DNA of 64,000 bases from Deltaproteobacteria bacterium (GTDB lineage Bacteria; Myxococcota_A; Polyangia; Polyangiales; Ga0077539): contig JADJAE010000050.1 in NCBI GenBank assembly GCA_016704445.1, positions 1 to 64,000 on the forward strand. The letters run 5' to 3'. The position numbers and the translations under genes were made by a program. The notes under the pieces were generated by a model, which did not search any database, was not told where the DNA came from, and worked only from the letters and a program-made list of their open reading frames with translations. Shown piece by piece: positions 35,589 to 44,440 of this stretch. How positions within the stretch are numbered: position 1 is the first letter of the stretch; each line of letters starts with the position of its first letter.

Positions 35589-38048
35589 CTATCGACCGAC
35601 GATCTCCGTCGCGCGGCGCAGCAGCGGGGCCACCACCCGCTCGATCTCCGAGTCGCCGCTGGCCTCGCGCAGCGCCGCGGTCCAGCGCTGCACCTCGTCC
35701 TGCAGGGAGAGCGCCCGGGTCGCCGCCTGCTCGAAGGCCGGGTCGGCGCCCTGTCGGGCGCGCTCCATCTCCTTGGCCCCGCCCTGCGCGACCGCGTGCG
35801 CGAGCACCCAGGCGAGGCGCTCGACCGCGGCCCCCTCCGGGCTACGCACCGCCCGCACCGCCGCGGGGCCGAAGCTCCCGGCGGCCCAGCCCATCAGGCG
35901 CCACGCGTCCTCCTGCGGGGAGAGCGCGCGCTGCACCAGCGGGGTGAGCGCGCGGCGCAGGCGCAGCAGCCCCGCCACCGTCGCGCCGATGCCCGCCAGC
36001 GCGGGCCGCGGGGAGGAGAGCAGCTCGACCCAGAGGTCGGTGAGCGCGTCGCCGTGGGAGAGAAGCTCCGCCGCGAGCCGGGCACACTCCGCGGCGGGCA
36101 GCCGATGGAGCGCGAGGCGCAGCGCCGGGACGTGCTCGGGCGCGTCGCTCCCCGCGAGGGAGCGGGCGACGTCCCAGCGCACGGCCGGGTGGGTGATCCA
36201 GCCGAGGCGCTCGCCGAGGTCCATGGAGGCGATGGACAGCGGCGCGGGGCGGTCGTCGGGGGGAGCGATGGAGGTGGCGTCGTCGGGGTCCCACACCGCG
36301 GCGACGGCGGCGCGCACCGTCGCGTCGATGGGCAGCTCCAGCCGCCGCGCGGACTCCAGCAGCGGGCCCCAGGCGACCGAGGCGTCGGCCCGGCTGCGCC
36401 CGATGGTGGCGATGCCCGCGTCGACCGAGCGGCGGTAGGCCTGCATCCCGCGAGTGACCAGCGTGGCCTCGTCGGGCACCACGCCCGCCTTGATCGCCCG
36501 CTCGACGTAGGGCCTCGGGAGCGCCGCCCCCACCCGCAGCGCCGCAAGAATCAACCGCTTCGCCGCGGCCTCGATCTGCGCCACCGGGACCCCGGTGGTG
36601 AGCGACGCGCGCGCCACCTTGCCCGCGTCGAGGAGCGGCGCATAGGCCGCAAGCGCCCGGGTCACCCCCGCCGCCGTCGACAGGTCGCGCTCGTCGTCAG
36701 GCAGCGCCGCGCTGGCGACGACCTCGCTCGCCACGCCATCGCGCAGCAGCCTCGCCGACTCCGCCGTCACTTCTCCGTCCACGGCCACGCGCGCCCCGAG
36801 CACCTCCAGCGCGCGCTGCGCCACGGGTTCGCACGGAGCGCCCAGCACGTGGCTCGCGATCGAGCGCCCGGTGACGCTCACCACCTCCACGCGCACCCGG
36901 AAGACCCTCGCGAGGGACTCCAGCACCGCGCGGTCTTCGGGGCTGCGCAGGTCGAGCACCACGCGCGCGATGGTCTCCGAGTCGCCCCGGAGCAGCGCCA
37001 GCAGCGCGAGCGGCTGCGTGCCGTCGGCATCGACCTGTAGCCGCGTCGAGACGTCGTCGCCGCTCACCAGGGTGGCGGTCTCGGAGGTGCCGGGGCACCA
37101 GAGGCGCACGGTGCCGTCGACCACGGCGGCCCACGGGGTGGTGCTGCGCGGAGACGGCCGCGCGAACTCCTCCATGGGAGGCAGCGAGAGCACCTCGTCG
37201 AGCGGGGACATCTCCTCGACGGCGAGCTCGTCGGGCTCGGGCTCGGGCTCGATCTCCGCCTCCTCGGCGGCGGCCTCGGCGCGCGGCAGCGAGAGCCGCC
37301 CGGTGAGCTCGTCGGGCTCCAGCTCCATGCTGTCGTCGGTCGCGTGCGAGGTTGCGACCGGGGCGGCGGGCTCGGGCTCGATGGACATCGGCGCCTCGAA
37401 CTCCGGAGCCTCCTGCTCCGCGGCGGCGGCCTCTTCGCGCACGCGCAGCTTGGTCTCGCGCGCGGAGAGCGCGGCCATGTTGGCGCGCATCGCGAGCTCC
37501 TCCTGGCCGAGGGCCTCCTCGCGGGCGGTGAGGGCCTCCTCGCGCACGAGGGCGTCGCTCTCGCGGCGGGTGACGTCCTCGGCGCGGCGGCGCACCCGCT
37601 CTTCGCGGGCGGCCAGGTCGTCGCGGGCGGCGCGCTCGTCGGGCTCCTCCATCCAGCGGCGCAGGCCCGGGGCGCCGAGGACGGTGCGCGCCTCACGGAC
37701 GTACGCAGGGAGCGGCTCGCTGGTGTCCGCGGAGAGGCCCGTGAGCAGCTCGGCGCGGAGGGTCAGCTCCCGGTGCGCGAGCCCCGCGGGGATCACCAGC
37801 GCGAAGCGCCGCGCCCCAGGGTCGTGGAACACGAAGGGCACCGCGAGGTCGAGGTCGCCGTGGCGGTGCAGGGTGCCCTCCAGCGACTGCCGCGCGAGGG
37901 CGGGGTCGGTGGCCGCGTTGACGCCCCTCACGATCTCGACGCGCCGCGCGCCGCCCTCCTGCGTCGGGACGAACACCACCTCGCGGCGGGTCGAGCCCAG
38001 GGTCCCTGTGTAAGGCGGATCGGTGAGGGAAAAGCTGCGTGCGGCCAT
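35589..38048 (-). CDS. Large hypothetical protein with coiled coil and HEAT-like C-terminus
   Basis: ATG 38048 is preferred over GTG 38054. The protein has 819 residues with no signal peptide or membrane helix. An N-terminal beta-rich domain ('LTDPPYTGTLGSTRREVVFV') is followed by a coiled coil of Arg/Glu/Ala heptads (residues ~140-225), a long acidic linker and then helical repeats from about residue 450 that resemble HEAT-type solenoids. I recognise no family. The gene is divergent from the 38130 gene (81-bp spacer). Confidence 0.7.
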   Translation of the reverse strand: MAARSFSLTDPPYTGTLGSTRREVVFVPTQEGGARRVEIVRGVNAATDPALARQSLEGTLHRHGDLDLAVPFVFHDPGARRFALVIPAGLAHRELTLRAELLTGLSADTSEPLPAYVREARTVLGAPGLRRWMEEPDERAARDDLAAREERVRRRAEDVTRRESDALVREEALTAREEALGQEELAMRANMAALSARETKLRVREEAAAAEQEAPEFEAPMSIEPEPAAPVATSHATDDSMELEPDELTGRLSLPRAEAAAEEAEIEPEPEPDELAVEEMSPLDEVLSLPPMEEFARPSPRSTTPWAAVVDGTVRLWCPGTSETATLVSGDDVSTRLQVDADGTQPLALLALLRGDSETIARVVLDLRSPEDRAVLESLARVFRVRVEVVSVTGRSIASHVLGAPCEPVAQRALEVLGARVAVDGEVTAESARLLRDGVASEVVASAALPDDERDLSTAAGVTRALAAYAPLLDAGKVARASLTTGVPVAQIEAAAKRLILAALRVGAALPRPYVERAIKAGVVPDEATLVTRGMQAYRRSVDAGIATIGRSRADASVAWGPLLESARRLELPIDATVRAAVAAVWDPDDATSIAPPDDRPAPLSIASMDLGERLGWITHPAVRWDVARSLAGSDAPEHVPALRLALHRLPAAECARLAAELLSHGDALTDLWVELLSSPRPALAGIGATVAGLLRLRRALTPLVQRALSPQEDAWRLMGWAAGSFGPAAVRAVRSPEGAAVERLAWVLAHAVAQGGAKEMERARQGADPAFEQAATRALSLQDEVQRWTAALREASGDSEIERVVAPLLRRATEIVGR

Positions 38049-38129
38049 CTGCACCCTTCAGCCTCTGGTGGGTATCACGCCCTCGGGGGCCTTGGCGATC
38101 GGCCCGCGCGCGTCGTATGCGGTGCCCTC

Positions 38130-38726
38130 ATGGACTTCAGGGAGTTTCGACCCGAGGGCACCCCCGAGCACGTTCGCGACCTCGCGGTGGCGTGCGTGCA
38201 GTTCGTCGAGCGCGCGACCGGCGTGCTGCTCGACTTCACCAGCGACACGCTCCCTCTGCTCGACCACTACCTGCGCTCGGTGGGCACGAGCCAGCCGGAG
38301 ATCCGCGGGCTGGTCGCCCCGGCGGCGGGCGCGTACTTCGGCGAGGTGGTGCGGCGGATCTATCCCGCCCGATGGCACGCCCCGCAGGACGACCACGCGG
38401 CGTGGCGCATCGAGTTCGAGACCTGCTTCCTGTTCTTCAACCCGGTGGCCTTCGCGCTGGAGGCCATCGACGGCCACGAGGCGGTGGAGGGCGGCGCGGG
38501 CTTCGGGGTGAGCAACGAGGAGCGAGGCCACCTCGTGCTGGCGCTGGAGGTGCTCGGCACGCTCCCAGAGGATCAGTACTACCTGCTCTCGACGCGCTTC
38601 GACGTGCTGGAGAGCGTGGTCGATCGGCTGATGGGCGGGGCGGACAAGGAGTTTCCGGGGCAGGTGAGGCTGAGCGCGCAGGCCTACCGGGCGGCGCTCG
38701 ACCCGCCCGGCGAACGCAGCAATTGA
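38130..38726 (+). CDS. Hypothetical soluble protein
   Basis: This 198-residue protein starts at ATG 38130. It is mostly helical, with conserved-looking 'DFTSDTLPLLDHYLR', 'GAYFGEVVRRIY' and 'CFLFFNPVAFALEAI'. No signal peptide or membrane helix is seen. The amino-acid balance supports real coding. The family was not recognised. It converges with the small gene at 38728, 1 nt apart. Confidence 0.75.
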   Translation: MDFREFRPEGTPEHVRDLAVACVQFVERATGVLLDFTSDTLPLLDHYLRSVGTSQPEIRGLVAPAAGAYFGEVVRRIYPARWHAPQDDHAAWRIEFETCFLFFNPVAFALEAIDGHEAVEGGAGFGVSNEERGHLVLALEVLGTLPEDQYYLLSTRFDVLESVVDRLMGGADKEFPGQVRLSAQAYRAALDPPGERSN

Positions 38727-38727
38727 G

Positions 38728-39060
38728 TCACTCCTCGGGCGGCGTCGCCCCCATCCGGCGGAGCAGTCCGCCGAGGGTGGGGTCGCTGCCGAGGAGGTCT
38801 CGCATCCTGGACTCGATCTGCGGGCGCATCGTCGGGGGGACGCCCGCGCGCTGGAGGGCGAGGGTGGTGAGCTGGCTGACGGCCTCGTCGGGGGTGATCT
38901 TCCCCTCGCGGAGCGCGGAGATCACGGCCTCCGAGGGGGGCGCGGCGGCGCTGGCAGGGGCGGTGGTGGCGACGGGCGCGGCGGGCGCGGCGGGCGCGGC
39001 GTCGCCCAGCGGATCGACGGGGCTGGTGGCGTTGGTGCCAGTGGGTTTGATGTTGCTCAC
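38728..39060 (-). CDS. Small hypothetical protein, Ala/Pro linker and helical domain
   Basis: This 110-residue protein starts at GTG 39060 ('VSNIKPTGTNATSPVDPLGD'). An Ala/Pro-rich linker precedes a helical ~60-residue C-terminus ('SEAVISALREGKITPDEAVS', 'QIESRMRDLLGSDPTLGGLL'). It is probably a myxobacterial-type small regulatory protein. A longer upstream reading of the frame lies antisense to the folE leader and is not used. Confidence 0.6.
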   Translation of the reverse strand: MSNIKPTGTNATSPVDPLGDAAPAAPAAPVATTAPASAAAPPSEAVISALREGKITPDEAVSQLTTLALQRAGVPPTMRPQIESRMRDLLGSDPTLGGLLRRMGATPPEE

Positions 39061-39227
39061 GACGACTTCAGGGCCCTTCTCTCTGCGCTCGGCCGACACG
39101 CTACGACCCGGGGAACCATCCCCGCAACCACCGGCACCGGCGCAGGAGCGAGCGTGTCGCGCGCCGGGCGGAGGGAGGTTGCGGCGGCGGGGCGTTTGCG
39201 GCATCCACGGTACGACCAGACCAACCC

Positions 39228-39800
39228 ATGGGTGACACGAGCGACGAGGCGGCGCAGGCGCTGCGGGCATTCCTTCGGGCGCTGGGGCTTCCGGTCGACT
39301 CCGACCCGGAGCTCTGGGGTACGCCCGAGCGGGCTTCGCGCGCCTGGCGCGAGGAGTTTCTCGACGGCTACCAGCGCACGCCCGCGGCGGTGCTGGCCGA
39401 GGCGCTGCCTTCGACCGAGCGCTGCATGGTCGTGCTCGCGCACGTCAGCTACGCGTCGATGTGCCCGCACCACCTGCTGCCGAGCGCGGGGCGGGCGACG
39501 CTGGGCTACCTGCCCGGAGGGCGCATCGTGGGCCTCGGGGCGCTGGTGCAGCTGCTCGAGTGCTTCGCCCACCGGCTGGTGCTCCAGGAGACCCTCGGCC
39601 GCCAGGTGGCCGAGGCGCTGATGGAGCACCTCGGGGCGCGCGCCGCGGGGGTGGTGCTCGAGGGGCGGCACGCGTGCCTGTCGCTTCGGGGCGAGCGGCA
39701 GACCGAGGGGACGGTGGTGACGCAGTCCTTCGCGGGGCTGTGGGCGGACGATGTGGCGGCGCGGCGGGAGTTTCTCGACGCGGCGGGGAGGGCGGCGTGA
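39228..39800 (+). CDS. folE: GTP cyclohydrolase I
   Basis: This 190-residue protein starts at ATG 39228. The type-I signature is clear: 'TPERASRAWREEF', the zinc and active-site motif 'SMCPHHLLPSAGRATLGYLP', 'GLGALVQLLECFAHRL' and 'VLEGRHACLSLRG' with the second zinc Cys. It makes dihydroneopterin triphosphate from GTP, the first step of tetrahydrofolate synthesis. Its stop overlaps the Lon-N-like gene start by 1 nt (TGATG). Confidence 0.93.
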   Translation: MGDTSDEAAQALRAFLRALGLPVDSDPELWGTPERASRAWREEFLDGYQRTPAAVLAEALPSTERCMVVLAHVSYASMCPHHLLPSAGRATLGYLPGGRIVGLGALVQLLECFAHRLVLQETLGRQVAEALMEHLGARAAGVVLEGRHACLSLRGERQTEGTVVTQSFAGLWADDVAARREFLDAAGRAA

Positions 39801-40429
39801 TGAGCCCGATGGAGTCGGTTCCGGTGTTTCCGCTGCCCGGGGTGGTGCTGCTGCCCGACCAGCGCCTGCCGCTCCACATCTTCGAGCCGCGCTACCGGGC
39901 GATGGTGCGCGACTCGCTCTCCTCGCACGGCTGGTTGGTGGTGTGCCCCATCGTGGGAGACCCCGGGGCCGATCCCCCGGCCTTCGCGACCATCGCCACG
40001 GCGGGGCGCATCGTGGCGCACCAGGCGCTGCCCGACGGGCGCTTCAACATCCTGGTCGAGGGGATGGTGCGGGTGACCCTGGAGGAGCTGCCCTTCGTCG
40101 CGCCGTACCGGCGGGCGAGGGCGACGGCGATCGCAGAGCCCGACGACGCGGAGGTCGCCCCCGTCGAGCGGGCGGGGATGCTCTCGACGCTGGCCTCGGT
40201 GATCCGGGTGGCGAGGGAGACGCAGCCGCACTTCGAGTACGCGGTGCCGACGGAGCTGCCCTCGTCGCGGCTGGCGCTCCGGCTGGTCGACCGCTTCGTC
40301 CTCGACGCGGCGACGAGGCAGCGGGTGCTGGAGGCAGGGCGAGGCATCGACCGCGTCGCGCTCGCCACCGAGGCTCTGGCCGAGCTCTGGATCGCCGGAG
40401 AAACCTTGCGCGCGGTGGGCTCGGCGTAG
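39800..40429 (+). CDS. Lon N-terminal-domain (PUA-like) protein
   Basis: This 209-residue protein starts at ATG 39800. It has the Lon substrate-binding domain without ATPase or protease: 'VPVFPLPGVVLLPDQRLPLH', 'IFEPRYRAMVRDSL' and 'GRFNILVEGMVRV'. A helical C-terminus follows. Stand-alone Lon-N proteins are common and of unclear function, perhaps substrate recognition. It is translationally coupled to folE. Confidence 0.9.
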   Translation: MSPMESVPVFPLPGVVLLPDQRLPLHIFEPRYRAMVRDSLSSHGWLVVCPIVGDPGADPPAFATIATAGRIVAHQALPDGRFNILVEGMVRVTLEELPFVAPYRRARATAIAEPDDAEVAPVERAGMLSTLASVIRVARETQPHFEYAVPTELPSSRLALRLVDRFVLDAATRQRVLEAGRGIDRVALATEALAELWIAGETLRAVGSA

Positions 40430-40471
40430 AAGAAGAGGGCGCCGCGAGGGCGGCGTGAAGAGGAGTGAGGG

Positions 40472-40957
40472 ATGCCGTCGTTTGATGTCGTGTCGAAGAT
40501 CAACCAGCCCGAGGTCGACAACGCGCTGCTGCAATCGCAGAAGGAGATCGCGACGCGCTACGACTTCAAGGACACGGGCACGTCCATCGAGCGCCACGCC
40601 GAGGGGATCGTGATCGTGGCGAACAGCGAGGGGCGCGTCGAGGCGGCCTACGAGGTGCTGTTCGGCAAGATGGTGAAGCGGGGCGTGTCGCCCAAGCAGC
40701 TCGATCCGCAGGAGGCGAAGCCCGCGGGGCAGCGCACCTTCCGGCAGTTGGTGAAGTTCAAGGAGGGCATCGACCGCGAGAACGCCAAGAAGGTGATCGA
40801 GCTGGTGAAGGAGTCGAAGCTCAAGGTGCAGGCGTCGATCCACGAGGACACGGTGCGCATCACCGGGAAGAACCGCGACGACCTGCAGAGCGCGATGAAG
40901 ATGCTCAAGGCCGCCGACCTGGCCTTCGAGGCGCAGTACAACAACTTCCGCGAGTAG
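40472..40957 (+). CDS. yajQ: YajQ-family nucleotide (cyclic-di-GMP) binding protein
   Basis: This 161-residue protein starts at ATG 40472 after 'GAAGAGGAG'. It is typical end to end: 'MPSFDVVSKINQPEVDNALL', 'IATRYDFKDTGTSIE', 'RQLVKFKEGIDRENAKK', 'VQASIHEDTVRITGKNRDDL' and the closing 'EAQYNNFRE'. The two ferredoxin-like folds bind nucleotide; some members sense c-di-GMP (family knowledge). It is cytoplasmic. Confidence 0.95.
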   Translation: MPSFDVVSKINQPEVDNALLQSQKEIATRYDFKDTGTSIERHAEGIVIVANSEGRVEAAYEVLFGKMVKRGVSPKQLDPQEAKPAGQRTFRQLVKFKEGIDRENAKKVIELVKESKLKVQASIHEDTVRITGKNRDDLQSAMKMLKAADLAFEAQYNNFRE

Positions 40958-40972
40958 CGGGGGCGACGCGCG

Positions 40973-42241
40973 ATGGCGACCCGGCTGCGACGGTTGAAGA
41001 TCGAGCACTTCCGCGACGTGCGGCCGGGCACCGAGCTGCGCTTCGGCGACGGGTGGAACGTCCTCGTCGGGCGCAACTGCAGCGGGAAGACCACGCTGCT
41101 CAACCTCATCTCGATGGTGCTGAGGGACGACCTGACGGCGCTGCAGGGGAGGTGTTCGCGATCGAGTACGAGCTTGGGTTGGAAGACGGGGCGACTTGTG
41201 TCGTGCGTGCCGAGAATCCGTCGGCGCCGGGAGGGACGGGGTGCATCGCGAGCCGATCTCGCGCCTTCGATGAAGGTCACGTTGAGCGACGCGCAACGGT
41301 CCACCATCTTCGAAACTCTGCTGTTGACGGAGGTTCGGCCGGACACCGTCGGGATGGACGAAATCGAGAAGGTTGTAGCCCGGCATCCTGCAGGCGTCGC
41401 GAGAACTTGCGCTGATCCGCAACGGCGGCGTCACCCCCATCAGTGAGGGCTGCTAAGGCGTTCCTTCTCGCTTCCTTTTACGAGTGCTTTCGCATGGATG
41501 AGGGGGGTCGCGATGTTCGACGTGCTCACCGGCACGAGGGGTCATCAGGGAGCTGCCCTGCCGCTTCGCGCGGAAGTCGTGAGTGCGTTCGTTCCGGAGC
41601 CCGTCGGTAATCGCGCTTTCTGGGGACGATTTGTCCCTCGATCCGCCTTGAGCAAGATCGCGGTCACGTCCTCTGGCGCACGGGCGAGCGTGGAGTTCGA
41701 CCTGGGTGACGACGAGCTTCTCGACCTATGCGTTCGCTTGCTCGGACGTGGGCGCGTCATCGTCGTGGCCACATCCACGAGTGCCGAGGAAGGCACAGTC
41801 AAGGGCCCCTCCTTCGGCAACTTCCGCTTCTTCTCCCAATCGGGCGTGTCGCCGCTGGTTCCGCATGAGCACTGGAGCTTCGGGCAGAAGCGCCTCCTGA
41901 CCTTCTTCTGGTACCTCGCCTGCAACCCCGACGTGGTCGTCGCCGACGAGCTCGTCAACGGCCTCCACTGGGACTGGATCGACGCCTGCGTCGACGCCAT
42001 CGGCACCCGCCAGGTCTTCGTCTCGGCGCAGAACCCCCTGCTGCTCGATCACCTCGGCTTCGACTCCGAAGACTCCGTCGCCCATGGCTTCGTTCTCTGC
42101 CGCAGCGCTCCCGCTGGCGAGGGCCGCAGCGAGACCGTGTGGACACACCCCGACGCGGCACAGTCCGCCGAGTTCTTCCGCTCGTACCAGAACGGCGTGA
42201 TGCAGGTGCACGACATCCTGCGCACGCAGGGCCTCTGGTGA
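40973..42241 (+). pseudogene. AAA/ABC-type ATPase of a putative two-gene defence module, with several frame changes
   Basis: ATG 40973 gives 'LRRLKIEHFRDVRPGTEL' and Walker A 'LVGRNCSGKTTLLNLI'. Near 41140 the frame changes ('VFAIEYELGLEDG'), and again around 41260, 41400 and 41480. The last part from about 41498 is intact: an ABC signature-like 'SFGQKRLLTFFWYL', Walker B 'DVVVADELVNGLHWDW' and 'VFVSAQNPLLLDHL'. The layout fits AAA_21/AAA_15-type ATPases found in defence modules. Several breaks inside ~60% G+C DNA suggest decay more than one assembly indel, though the intact 3' half argues that some breaks may be errors. It is coupled to the next gene by a GTGA overlap. Confidence 0.7.
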
Positions 42242-43028
42242 ACGATCCCGCCGTCGTCTTCGTCGTGCTGACCGAAGACACCGGCGGCAGCGGCTGGAAG
42301 CCGGTCGTCACCTGCGTGCACGCGATGTGCGACCTGCTCATTTCGGGCGTCGACTGGCGCGGCGTGCCGACGATTCCCCGCGAGGATGCAGGCGTCGACG
42401 TCCTCCGCTCGCTCGGCGTGAAGCTCTGGCGGGGTCGCGGCGGTCTCGCGCACCAGTCGCGGGTGCGACTCGCGCAGTACCTCGCCGATCAGCTCCTTGA
42501 CGGGAGCGGCGTGCCACGGTTCGTGTTCTTCCACCTCGACGCCGACCTCACGTGGAACCAGGGCGGTGCGGACGCCAGCACCAACGTCCGGCAGTTTCGC
42601 GACCTGCTCGAACCCTCGATCCGCTTCTGGCTCAACTCGCGCCGCGCGGTCGACCTCGACTCCCTGATGCAACGCCTGCATCTCGTCGTTCCGGCCTACT
42701 CCATCGAGTCGTGGCTCTACCAGAGCACCGCGCGCGCCTCCGGAGCTCTGCCGTCAGCGGCGCCTGCGGCGGCGCCCACGTCGCGCAGTTTGAAGCGTGG
42801 GCCGCCGACCGCACGCTGCTCGACGACGTCCACACACCGAAGGATCAGCGCGACCTCCACTGCCTTCAGGACGCCGACAAGGCCTCGCTCGCCAGCGCAC
42901 TGCCGGTCGAGGCTCTCTACGCGGCGGGGCGGTCCTTTGCGCGGGCGGTGGATGCGCTCGCCGACGACGGCGCGCTTCTGCACGCCCTCATCGCGACACC
43001 CCGAGGCGCTTCCGCCGACCGCGACTGA
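42238..43028 (+). CDS. Possible Toprim-like effector paired with the upstream ATPase, frameshifted near 42740
   Basis: GTG 42238 overlaps the ATPase stop (GTGA). The protein opens 'VVFVVLTEDTGGSGWKPVVT', with an acidic residue on the first strand, and later has 'FVFFHLDADLTWNQGG', a DxD. This E...DxD spacing recalls Toprim/DUF4276-like proteins, but I can only suggest it. After 'SIESWLYQSTARA' the frame changes and continues as 'SGACGGAHVAQFEAWAADRT' to 43028. One lost base would restore about 263 residues. An ATPase with a small E/DxD partner is a recurring defence layout (compare PARIS, Gabija and OLD-type systems). Confidence 0.6.
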
Positions 43029-43244
43029 CGCCGGGAGCTGCGTGCACCTCCCGGAGCCGCCGAGCGACCTCGGTCCATCTGTCATCATGAGAGTGGTCTC
43101 ACTGCGAGACCTCCCTCGACCTTCCATCCTGAATCACCGCAGGCGTTGCGGCGCTGGCACAGCCCGGCGCAGCGGATCGACGCGCGAACCCCGCGCGGGC
43201 GGTGTGGTGCGCGGCCTGCAGCGGCGTTGAGGCGGAGGTCTGCG
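43029..43244. other. Intergenic spacer between the accessory module and the MYXO-CTERM gene
   Basis: No coding or RNA feature is seen. Bases 43181-43192 match 12 bp of the core of the 28.3-kb repeat element (CGCGCGAACCCC), followed by a G/C-rich palindromic stretch. This may be chance. Confidence 0.4.
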
Positions 43245-43904
43245 ATGAAGGGTCTGGGGCGGTGGATGGCGGCCGTTACGGTGTGCGCGGCGGTGTTCGG
43301 GGCGGGGGCGGGCGCGGGGGCGGAGTCGTTCGTGCACGACTCGGGAACCTGCTTCGGCGCGACGTCGTGCGCGTGCGGCTACGTCTGTGTCACCGGGTAC
43401 TGCGCGTTCCGCGGCCCGGTGACAGAGTGCGGCACCGACCGCGACTGCCGGCCCGAGTGCGGCGACCGGGTGTGCGTCGACCGTCGGTGCGTGGCGCGCT
43501 CATCGCTCGACAGCGGCTTGAGCATGCTCGACGACGCGACGGCGGGACTGCGTCCGCCGACCGATCGCCCGGAGTCGAATGAGGACCGCGTCGCCGACGT
43601 GGTGGTGCGTGACGACGGCAACGCGGAGGCCCCGTGGGACCGGCCGCCGACTTCGCTCGACGTGTCCGCGCCGCCCCCGGTGGACGCGCCGCCGACGGTG
43701 CGCGACGCCGGGAGCACCGCGGAGGATGTGACCTTCGTCGAGGAGCCGATGACCCCCGAAACGACCGGCACGCTTGTGCAGGGCTGCGGCTGCACCGTTG
43801 CGGGCGCGGCGACGAGCCGACCGTGCTGGGTGCTGGGTCTGTTCGCGTGGGGACTGCGCCGACGTCGACCCGCCCTTCGGCGCCCCCGATGCCCGGCGCC
43901 GTGA
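43245..43904 (+). CDS. Secreted Cys-rich protein with MYXO-CTERM-type tail
   Basis: This 219-residue protein starts at ATG 43245, with a signal peptide ending 'AGAGAGAESF'. A Cys-rich N-terminal domain ('GATSCACGYVCVTGYCAFRG', 'CGDRVCVDRRCVARS') precedes a Pro/Asp/Thr linker. The C-terminus has the MYXO-CTERM layout: Cys motif 'GCGCTVAG', a hydrophobic helix ('PCWVLGLFAWGL') and an Arg cluster. In Myxococcota this tail directs removal by a myxosortase and surface lipid attachment (family knowledge). It is a strong taxonomic marker. Confidence 0.8.
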   Translation: MKGLGRWMAAVTVCAAVFGAGAGAGAESFVHDSGTCFGATSCACGYVCVTGYCAFRGPVTECGTDRDCRPECGDRVCVDRRCVARSSLDSGLSMLDDATAGLRPPTDRPESNEDRVADVVVRDDGNAEAPWDRPPTSLDVSAPPPVDAPPTVRDAGSTAEDVTFVEEPMTPETTGTLVQGCGCTVAGAATSRPCWVLGLFAWGLRRRRPALRRPRCPAP

Positions 43905-43957
43905 CGCTGGTCGCGAACTTGTGTCCGCATCCGAAGAAGGCACGAAGGTGCGCCGCG

Positions 43958-44434
43958 ATGAGACCCGCCTCCCTGCTCCCGCTGCTCGCGATGCTCGCCT
44001 GCGCGCACGCCCCCGGCCCGCGACGCCCCGCGCCCGCTGGACCGCTGGCGTCGCTCGCGTTCATCGAGGGTGCGTGGCGCTCCGAGGCCGACGGCACGAC
44101 CGTCGAGGAGCACTGGAACGCCCCGCGTGCAGGCTCGATGCTGGGCACGGGCCGGGTGATCGTGGGGGAGCGCACGGTCTTCTTCGAGTTCCTGCGGGTG
44201 GAGGCGACCGGGGCCGGCATCGTTTACATCGCGATGCCCCGCGGCGGCGCAGCGACCTCCTTCCGCCTGGAGTCCGCCAGCGGGACTGAGGCCGTCTTCG
44301 TGAACCCCGACCACGACTTCCCCTCGCGCATCGTGTACCGACGCGCGGCCGACGGCGCGCTCGTGACGCGGGTCGAGGGCGTCGAGGACGGGCGCCCCCG
44401 CGTCGAGGAGACCCAACTGCGCCCCATCCCCTGA
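43958..44434 (+). CDS. Lipoprotein with DUF6265-like domain
   Basis: This 158-residue protein starts at ATG 43958, with lipobox 'LLAMLACAHA'. The mature part is a lipocalin-like beta barrel reading 'LAFIEGAWRSEADGTTVEEH', 'AGSMLGTGRVIVGERTVFFE', 'YIAMPRGGAATSF' and 'NPDHDFPSRIVYRR'. This matches the DUF6265 family as I know it; a small-molecule-binding role is inferred from the fold. It converges with the gene at 44441, 6 nt away. Confidence 0.75.
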   Translation: MRPASLLPLLAMLACAHAPGPRRPAPAGPLASLAFIEGAWRSEADGTTVEEHWNAPRAGSMLGTGRVIVGERTVFFEFLRVEATGAGIVYIAMPRGGAATSFRLESASGTEAVFVNPDHDFPSRIVYRRAADGALVTRVEGVEDGRPRVEETQLRPIP

Positions 44435-44440
44435 ATCGCG

